DNA from: DAOUJI01 sp965224415
GTDB lineage: Bacteria > Chloroflexota > Dehalococcoidia > Lucifugimonadales > JAGWBF01
NCBI GenBank assembly: GCA_965224415.1
Contig: CBDCZB010000001.1
Span: 496,001 to 560,000, forward strand
Reading direction: 5' to 3'
DNA: 64,000 nucleotides
Shown here: piece by piece, positions 58,526-64,000 of the stretch
Numbering within the stretch: the stretch's first letter is position 1
Layout of the letters: each line of letters opens with the position of its first letter
The notes under the pieces: model-generated
Told to the model about the DNA's origin: nothing
The model's input: only the letters and a program-made list of their open reading frames with translations
Databases searched by the model: none
Made by a program: the position numbers and the translations under genes

Positions 58526-60172
58526 ATGGCACAGCTTACAGGCGGGCAGGCAGTAGTCGAAACCCTTAAGGCACAGGGTGTGGACACCATATTCGGCATC
58601 ATATCCACCCACATGATGGACATATACGACGCCCTTTACGACCATCGTGACGCCATCAGGTTCATTTCGGCGCGTCACGAGCATGGCGCTGCCCTGATGG
58701 CTGACGGTTACGCCAGGGTCAGCGGAAAGCCGGGAATTTGCTTGACCAGCACCGGTCCGGGAGCCGCCAACTCCATGGGCGGCATGGGCGAGGCGTACCT
58801 GGCCTCGTCCCCTGTGTTGAACCTCACTTCCACCGCTGAAGAGGACGTGTACCGTCTTGGCGTCGGCGCCACCCATGAGGTGAAGGACCAGCTGGGGATG
58901 TTCACGTCCGTGACCCAGTGGAACTCCCACGTTGGCCGGATCGACGCCATCCCCGACCGCATATACGAGGCGTTTGAACGGTTCCAGACACGGCGTCCTC
59001 GTCCCATAGAGGTGGAAATCGCGGTCGATGTCCAGTTCGACAAGGCCGATCTGGAAATTCCCCAATACCAGCAGAAGAGTCTTCCCGCCCCTGACCCGGA
59101 CGAGATAGAGCAGGCGGCGCAGCGGCTGCTGTCGGGCAAGCGGGTGGCCATCCTGGCGGGAGCAGGGCTCCACAGGTCTGGGGCTTCCGGGGAGCTTGCG
59201 GCCCTAGCCGAGACCCTGGGTGTGCCGGTGTTGACAACCGCGGAGGGTAAGGGCGCCATTCCCGACGATCACGCGTTGGCCTTGGGTTCCCACAAGGGCA
59301 TACCCCGTGGCGGCGACATGGACTCTGACCCGCTCCAGAGGTTCCTGGACGGGCTGGACACGCTGCTGGTGGTCGGCTCCAGCCTGGCCGTGTCCCGGAC
59401 CAAAGGGCGCGGATGGAGGCTGCCGGAGAACATCATCCACGTGGACGCCGACAAGACGGCCATCGGGAAAGTGTACGACGCCAGCCTAAGTGTTGAGGGC
59501 GACGCCAAGGCTGTCCTGGACGCCGTTAAGAACGCCGTACAGGGAAAGCCCGCTCAGATCGAAGCTGGCTTTGACAGGGAAGTCGCTGAACTCAAGCAGA
59601 CCATACAAGCCCACAAGCAGGAGACCATGTCCAACCAACTGAAAGTCATGGAGGCCATCAGGAGCGTGACCGCCAGGGACGCCATCTTCACAGGCGACGT
59701 AAACGTGGCCACCCACTCGGCCGCCAACTACCTGCTGCCCGTCTACGAACCCAGAAGCTATCTTCTCTCCCACTGGGGAGGGCTCGGATTCGCTCTGCCG
59801 GCAGGAGCCGGAGCAAAAGCCGCTTTCCCGGAACGGCAGGTCGTGTGCCTGACGGGAGATGGCGGGTTCCAGTTCAACATGCAGGAACTGGGCACCTGTG
59901 TCCAGTATGGGCTGAATCAGGTGGTGATGGTGTTCAATGACAACGCCTGGGGAGTGCTGAAACAACGCCAGACCACCGACTTTGGCGGACGGTTTATAGG
60001 CTCGGAGCTGCAGAACCCGAACTTTGCCAGGTTGGCCGAGTCATACGGCGCCAACGGAGTGCAGGTGGGCACCGTGGCGGAAATGACCTCCGCACTGGAG
60101 GACGCCCTGAAGTCCGACGTGCTGACGGTCATAGAAGTGCAGACCCCCGACGGGTTCGCCAACCTGAGTTAA
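58526..60172 (+). CDS. Thiamine-diphosphate enzyme, acetolactate-synthase-like
   Basis: A 548-residue ThDP enzyme starting at ATG 58526 with GAGG upstream. The N-terminal Pyr domain has the catalytic glutamate E52 in RHEHGAALMADGYARVSG. The middle domain has AILAGAGLHRSGASGELAALAETLGVPVLTT. The PP domain has the ThDP motif GDGGFQFNMQELGTCVQYGLNQVVMVFNDNAWG. It could be an acetolactate synthase, glyoxylate carboligase, benzoylformate decarboxylase-like or oxalyl/sulfo-type enzyme; no ilvN small subunit follows, so a catabolic role is more likely. Confidence 0.9.
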   Translation: MAQLTGGQAVVETLKAQGVDTIFGIISTHMMDIYDALYDHRDAIRFISARHEHGAALMADGYARVSGKPGICLTSTGPGAANSMGGMGEAYLASSPVLNLTSTAEEDVYRLGVGATHEVKDQLGMFTSVTQWNSHVGRIDAIPDRIYEAFERFQTRRPRPIEVEIAVDVQFDKADLEIPQYQQKSLPAPDPDEIEQAAQRLLSGKRVAILAGAGLHRSGASGELAALAETLGVPVLTTAEGKGAIPDDHALALGSHKGIPRGGDMDSDPLQRFLDGLDTLLVVGSSLAVSRTKGRGWRLPENIIHVDADKTAIGKVYDASLSVEGDAKAVLDAVKNAVQGKPAQIEAGFDREVAELKQTIQAHKQETMSNQLKVMEAIRSVTARDAIFTGDVNVATHSAANYLLPVYEPRSYLLSHWGGLGFALPAGAGAKAAFPERQVVCLTGDGGFQFNMQELGTCVQYGLNQVVMVFNDNAWGVLKQRQTTDFGGRFIGSELQNPNFARLAESYGANGVQVGTVAEMTSALEDALKSDVLTVIEVQTPDGFANLS

Positions 60173-60225
60173 GGCAGTCTCAAACTCTTGAGCCTTGAAA
60201 CTGGGGTCTCTAGAAGAGGGGCCCT

Positions 60226-60534
60226 ATGAGCCAGGGAGACGACACGGGATTTTGGTGCCTTTACCGCGGACGTGAGGACGGGAAGCGTTGGGGCGTTACC
60301 GAGGCCAGCTACTACGAGTTGGCCGAGTGGTCAGACCTGCCCGCTTTTCTCCACTACATGGGCGCCATACCCTTTCCCTATGACATTGAAGCGGCGGTGC
60401 GCCGTTACGAGCAGGCCAAGCGGGACGCCCACGATTCAGGCATGGTCTTCAACCATCGCAACTACGCCACTGGATTCCTGGAGTCGGTGTATGAAATCTG
60501 GCATCAGGACCGGGGCCAAGGGGAAGTCGGGTAG
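60226..60534 (+). CDS. Hypothetical protein (102 aa)
   Basis: I do not recognise a family. The 102 residues are acidic and aromatic-rich (FWCLYRGREDGKRWGVTEASYYELAEWSDLPAFLHYMGAIPFPYDIEAAVRRYEQAK) and have no signal or membrane segment. The start is an ATG 54 bases after the ThDP gene on the same strand, and codon use looks normal, so it may be co-transcribed with that gene. It ends just before the convergent MaoC gene. Confidence 0.6.
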   Translation: MSQGDDTGFWCLYRGREDGKRWGVTEASYYELAEWSDLPAFLHYMGAIPFPYDIEAAVRRYEQAKRDAHDSGMVFNHRNYATGFLESVYEIWHQDRGQGEVG

Positions 60535-60549
60535 GCCAAGAACGCCGGA

Positions 60550-61026
60550 CTAGGCGTTCTTCTTGGGTACCAGGAACCGCCGTCTGAAGGTAAGTATCTT
60601 CTCGTCCCGCTGGTTGTGGGCTCGGGTTTCCACGTAGATGACTCCCCGGTCTCCCTTGCTGGTCTCCCGCTTTTCCAGGATTTCAGTCTCGGCATAGACC
60701 GTGTCGCCTATGAAGGTGGGGCCGTCGTGGGTGATTTTCTCGTATTCGAGGTTGGCCACGGCCTTGCCGCTGGTGTCCCGCACGGTCATGCCCACAACGA
60801 GGCTGAAGACCAGGGTGCCCACAACGAGGATTTTGCCGTATTGGTGGGAGGTCTCCATATAGTGGAGGTCCGAGTGTAGGGGCTGCTCATTCCGAGTCAG
60901 TAGGCAGAACAGGTTGTTGTCCGAATCGGTGATGGTCTTGCCGGGCCAGTGCTTGATCAGCGTGCCCGGCTCCAAGTCTTCATAGTAGTAACCAAAACGC
61001 TCTTCGGCGTTCACGGTGGCGCTCAC
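60550..61026 (-). CDS. MaoC-family (R)-enoyl-CoA hydratase-like dehydratase
   Basis: A 158-residue hot-dog fold protein: EDLEPGTLIKHWPGKTITDSDNNLFCLLTRNEQPLHSDLHYM, the MaoC pattern with D (ITDSD) and the catalytic H in PLHSD, then GTLVFSLVVGMTVRD and DTVYAETEILEKRETSKGDRGVIYVETRAHNQ. It resembles mesaconyl-CoA-type or itaconyl-CoA hydratases more than plain enoyl-CoA hydratase. Substrate unknown. The DinB gene is 36 bases upstream on the same strand. Confidence 0.9.
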   Translation of the reverse strand: MSATVNAEERFGYYYEDLEPGTLIKHWPGKTITDSDNNLFCLLTRNEQPLHSDLHYMETSHQYGKILVVGTLVFSLVVGMTVRDTSGKAVANLEYEKITHDGPTFIGDTVYAETEILEKRETSKGDRGVIYVETRAHNQRDEKILTFRRRFLVPKKNA

Positions 61027-61062
61027 GTTGTCCCCCTTGGTCTTGTGCTTATCGGATCGGGT

Positions 61063-61557
61063 CTAGTCCAGACCCAGGCTCTCTCTCAGGGCGGCAATCT
61101 GCTCTAGGTGCGTCTTCCAGTGGCCGACGAAAATCCGCTCCACCATGTTGCGGGCTGTGCGGGGTTCGGTGGCGCCGGTGCGGCTTAAGTACACATCCGC
61201 CTGCGCGTTGTCCAAGTCCTCTTCGCTGGCCGACGCAACAGCCTCCCGCAGCCCGGACAAGAGCTCCGCGACGTCCTGACGGACTCCGTCCAAGTCCCTC
61301 TCCTGACGCTCAGGTGTAAGGTGAGTTTCATCGGCGATTAAATTGACCGTCTCCGGTTGTCCTGAGAGCATTCCCTGGACAGCTTTATGGACGCCGCCGA
61401 CCGGACTGTGGAGCATGTGGTAGATGACTTCCCGTGCCGACCATTCCCCTTCTTCCGCGCGCCAATCGAAGCAGTAGTCGATGCCCTCCAGAAGGCGTTC
61501 CAACTCCTTCTGGTAAGAGTCGATGGCCTCCAGGTAGACGGCTTTTTGGCTGGTCAA
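61063..61557 (-). CDS. DinB-family protein
   Basis: A 164-residue four-helix bundle protein: LEAIDSYQKELERLLEGIDYCFDWRAEEGEWSAREVIYHMLHSPVGG ... MVERIFVGHWKTHLEQIAALRESLG. The histidines in YHMLH and VGHWKTHLEQ fit the DinB metal site. DinB-like proteins include thiol transferases using bacillithiol or mycothiol; the role here is not known. Confidence 0.82.
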   Translation of the reverse strand: MTSQKAVYLEAIDSYQKELERLLEGIDYCFDWRAEEGEWSAREVIYHMLHSPVGGVHKAVQGMLSGQPETVNLIADETHLTPERQERDLDGVRQDVAELLSGLREAVASASEEDLDNAQADVYLSRTGATEPRTARNMVERIFVGHWKTHLEQIAALRESLGLD

Positions 61558-62319
61558 CTCTCCTCCTGCAATCCTAAGACAGGCTGGATGGCCGCTTTCA
61601 GGCTAGCTTGGAGTGTAGATGGGCCGCTGTCCCCTGTCAATCTCACTGGTGGCCCCTGGCTGTAAGGCTGTGATAGTATTCGGCTTATGAAGACTACACG
61701 ACGCCTGCGGGAAATGCTGGATGCGCCGGGCCTTATCAGGGCCGTCAACGTGTATGACCCACTGACTGCCCGCATAGCTGAGAGCCTGGGATTTCAGGCC
61801 CTGGGTTTAGGAGGCTTCCAGCTGGGCGCCCACCTGTGCACCACCGAGCCGCTGCTTACCATGACCGAGGTGATGAACTCAGCCCGGTATATTTGCCAGG
61901 CGGTAAACGTCCCCCTCAAAGTGGACTGTGGGGCCGGGTTCGGTGAACCCGTCCACGTCCACCGCACGGTGCGCGAGGCGGAGGCGGCTGGAATTGCGTG
62001 CATCCACATCGAGGACCAGTTTTACCCCAAGAGGGCCCACTATCACAGAGGCATAGAGCACGTCATCCCAGCCGAAGAGATGGTTGACAAAATCAAGGCG
62101 GCAGTGGAGGCGCGCTCCGACCCCGATTTCGTCATCGTGGGCCGCACCGACGCCATGCGCACGGACAACGTGGAGGAGGGAATCAAGAGGGGCAACCTGT
62201 ATGCGGAAGCCGGATGCGACATGGTGGAGGTCTTCCCAAACAACTTGGAGGAAGCCAGGCTGGTCCCCAGGGAGGTAAACGCCCCGGCCATCTACGTCAA
62301 CAGCCCAGGCAATAGACTA

Positions 62320-63541
62320 GTATTCGGCCAATCTGGCATTGTCAGTTAGTACGTGAGCCCAGACAGGATGCTACCTTGGGGATAGACGAAGGGTTGTGGG
62401 ATGTGAGGTGGTCATGGTGCAGGAGAAGTACGGAGTCCGGCTGGCAACACAGGAAAAGGGACGGCTCAGGAAGATGATCAGGGCTGGGAGGAGTTCCGCA
62501 CAGGCGATTACCCGGGCCCGCATCCTGATCAAGATAGATGAGGGCTGGACCGCCCCCCAGGTGGCCACCGCACTGGACGTGTCGGAGCGGACCGTGTTCC
62601 GCACCAAGCGGCGGTATGCCGAGGAAGGACTGGACGAGGTGCTGAGGCACCATAACCAGGTCAACCGGCCCAGAAAGGTGGATGAAAGGGTGGAGGCCCA
62701 CCTGATAGCCTTGGCCTGCAGCCCGGTGCCCGACGGTCATGACCACTGGACCATGCGGGCCCTGGCGGGCAAGGTGGTGGAGTTGGGATTGGTGGAGTCT
62801 TTATCTCCCGAGACGGTCCGCCTGCGGCTAAAAAAAACACGCTCAAGCCGTGGCTCAAGAAACAATGGTGCATCCCCAAGGTAGGTGGAGAGTTCGTGGC
62901 GGCCATGGAGGACGTGCTGGATCTCTACGCCGAGCCCTACGATCCGCAGAGGCCGGTGGTCTGCTTTGACGAGACCTCCACCCAGTTGCTGGCCGACGTG
63001 AGGGAACCGCTGCCGGCAAAGCCTGGGAGGCCGAGGCGTGAGGACTACGAATACCAGCGGGGAGGGACGCGCAACCTGTTCCTCACCTGTGAGCCTCGCC
63101 GGGGCTGGCGCCACGTGGCGATAACCCGGCAACGCACCATGCAGGACTTCGCTCAGCAGATGCGGTGGCTGGTGGATGAGGCCTACCCCGATGTCCCGGT
63201 GATTCGGCTGGTTCTCGACAATCTGAACACGCATCGGATGGCCTCGCTTTACGAGACTTTCCCGGCGGCCGAGGCCCGGCGCATCGCCAAGCGGCTGGAG
63301 TTGCACCACACTCCCAAGCACGGAAGCTGGCTGAATATGGCGGAGATCGAGTTCAGCGTGCTGGCCCGGGCCTGCCTGCGCGGACGCAACGGAGATGAGG
63401 ACAGCCTGGAAAGAGCCGTCAGCGCCTGCGTGTCAGAGCGGAACGCGATAGGAGCTACCATTAACTGGCGGTTCACTGCCCAAGACGCCAGACGCAAACT
63501 CCATCGCCTCTATCCCTGCCAATCCTGATTTGGTTCAGTAC
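62320..63541 (+). mobile_element. IS630-family insertion sequence, copy 2
   Basis: A 1222-bp element bounded by GTATTCGGCC on the left and TGGTTCAGTAC on the right, flanked by TA on both sides within CTAG. The target duplication is proven by the host gene frame, which is restored exactly when the element and one TA are removed. It is virtually identical to copy 1 in opposite orientation, so at least one transposition was recent. Confidence 0.94.
62396..63528 (+). CDS. IS630 transposase in two frames (copy 2)
   Basis: The same two frames as copy 1: helix-turn-helix frame A to 62884, then DDE frame B to 63528. The A8 run at 62830-62837 is the -1 slip site; reading CTA AAA AAA AAC instead of CTA AAA AAA ACA joins the frames. 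Protein sequence is identical to copy 1. B carries VVCFDETSTQ, VLDNLNTHR and NMAEIEF as the DDE positions. Confidence 0.9.
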
Positions 63542-63815
63542 TAGGGCGGCCCATTCTGTCTTGGCGGGAGCTTGAGGACATGGGATACAAGATGGTCCTG
63601 GACGCCACCACGGCTGCCATTGCCGCCGCCCAGGCGGTCAGGGACGTCTTTTCCGCATACATTGAGACGGGCAGGCCCCAATTCGACCATGAGACGGCCA
63701 TTCAAGCCCGGGAGTGGATAGAGGGAATAATCGGGCTGCCGGAGCTGTATCGGATCGAAGAGCGGACCACGGAACGCGACGGTTAGGTCTCGTCTAGGGT
63801 TGGTGAGAGAGACAT

Positions 63816-64000
63816 ATGGGACGATTGGACGGTAAGGTCGCCATCATCACCGGAGGCGCCATGGGGCAGGGAGAGGCGGAAGCGCGCCTCTTTGCCTGTG
63901 AAGGCGCCAGGGTGGTGATAGGGGACGTTGCTGAGGAGCAGGGGAACGCCGTGGCTCTGCACATTGGCGAGCAGGGCGGGGAAGCTGTCTTTGTCCGGCT
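63816..64000 (+). CDS. SDR family oxidoreductase, N-terminal part (cut by window edge)
   Basis: The ATG at 63816 opens MGRLDGKVAIITGGAMGQGEAEARLFACEGARVVIGDVAEEQGN, a classical SDR start with the glycine motif TGGAMGQG. The frame runs off the window after about 62 residues, before the catalytic serine and tyrosine. It follows the split PEP mutase-family gene by 29 bases and may have been co-transcribed with it. Confidence 0.88.
   Translation, partial: MGRLDGKVAIITGGAMGQGEAEARLFACEGARVVIGDVAEEQGNAVALHIGEQGGEAVFVR

Larger units (their letters stand above)
61687..63786 (+). pseudogene. Isocitrate lyase/PEP mutase family gene split by an IS630 element
   Basis: The gene runs 61687-62320 and continues at 63545-63786. 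Removing the element and one CTAG restores a 291-residue frame (NSPGNRL joined to GRPILSWRELEDMGYKMVLDATT). The 5' part has RAVNVYDPLTARIAESLGF, PLKVDCGAGFGEP, CIHIEDQFYPKRAHY and FVIVGRTDAMRTDN, as in the PEP mutase/methylisocitrate lyase superfamily. The KKCGH cysteine motif of isocitrate lyases is absent (FYPKRAHYH), so a lyase on oxaloacetate- or dimethylmalate-like substrate is more likely. The 5' ORF now ends 9 residues into the element. Confidence 0.9.

Noticed and set aside
62342..62906. Small frames opposite the transposase in both IS copies
   Set aside because: Identical antisense shadows in the two copies, without coding features.
50065..63541. Composite transposon made of the two IS copies
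   Set aside because: Each copy has its own TA duplication at its own target (proved for copy 2 by the restored gene frame), so they inserted separately.
1..64000. CRISPR array, tRNA or rRNA genes
   Set aside because: I saw no regularly spaced direct repeats with unique spacers, and no cloverleaf or rRNA sequence in the gaps between genes.

Overview
The window looks like a chromosome segment from an uncultured, free-living, moderately high-GC bacterium, most likely a Chloroflexota member of the Dehalococcoidia/SAR202 type. That assignment is inference. It rests on an Actinobacteria/Chloroflexi-type VLRF1 release factor, a two-domain ThyX-like protein, long low-complexity tails on ribosomal proteins S6 and S18, and many aerobic catabolic families (CaiB/BaiF CoA-transferase, crotonases, acyl-CoA dehydrogenases, MaoC, LLM flavin monooxygenases, VOC proteins).

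Layout. 1-2.6 kb: a McrBC-type restriction pair (mcrC cut by the window edge), visibly more AT-rich than the rest. 2.8-7.1 kb: CoA-transferase, SnoaL-like protein, a first HicAB toxin-antitoxin module with a palindromic operator candidate, a PaaG-like crotonase and a two-domain VOC protein. 7.1-11.3 kb (minus): DUF5678-like protein, retropepsin-like protease and MutS2 coupled by overlapping stop/start codons, plus VLRF1. 11.4-20.3 kb: metH, a frame-broken GxxExxY gene, a one-domain voltage-gated cation channel, pyruvate phosphate dikinase and an aldo/keto reductase. 20.3-22.8 kb: DUF1802, a geranylgeranyl-reductase-like flavoprotein interrupted by one in-frame TGA exactly at the family's conserved cysteine (candidate selenoprotein), and a second HicAB. 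22.9-28 kb: LysR regulator, rpsT, RelA/SpoT, hisS. 28-34 kb: SDR, crotonase, Fur, DUF167, LLM oxidoreductase, and a VOC-VOC-MFS operon. 34.3-36.8 kb: prfA-prmC and a membrane hydrolase. 46.1 down to 36.9 kb (minus): a long co-directional run glyA-rpsF-ssb-rpsR-foldase-hom-folE-GNAT-glycosyltransferase-DUF502. 46.3-49.9 kb: nfeD-slipin, hpf, DUF429. 50-63.5 kb: two near-identical IS630-family elements in opposite orientation enclose about 11 kb with meaB, two acyl-CoA dehydrogenases, an LLM monooxygenase, an A-type Fe-S carrier variant, ThyX-like protein, a ThDP enzyme, MaoC and DinB. The second element splits an isocitrate lyase/PEP mutase family gene. A partial SDR closes the window.

The housekeeping genes (prfA-prmC, rpsF-ssb-rpsR, rpsT, hisS, relA, glyA, metH, folE) form ordinary operons. 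Between them lies an accessory repertoire for CoA-thioester and flavin-dependent oxidation of organic compounds. The observations most worth following are the TGA-for-Cys flavoprotein, the prokaryotic channel with a calcium-channel-like filter, the tailed S6/S18 pair, two genes whose homology-predicted start codon is AUC, and the DUF5678/retropepsin pair.
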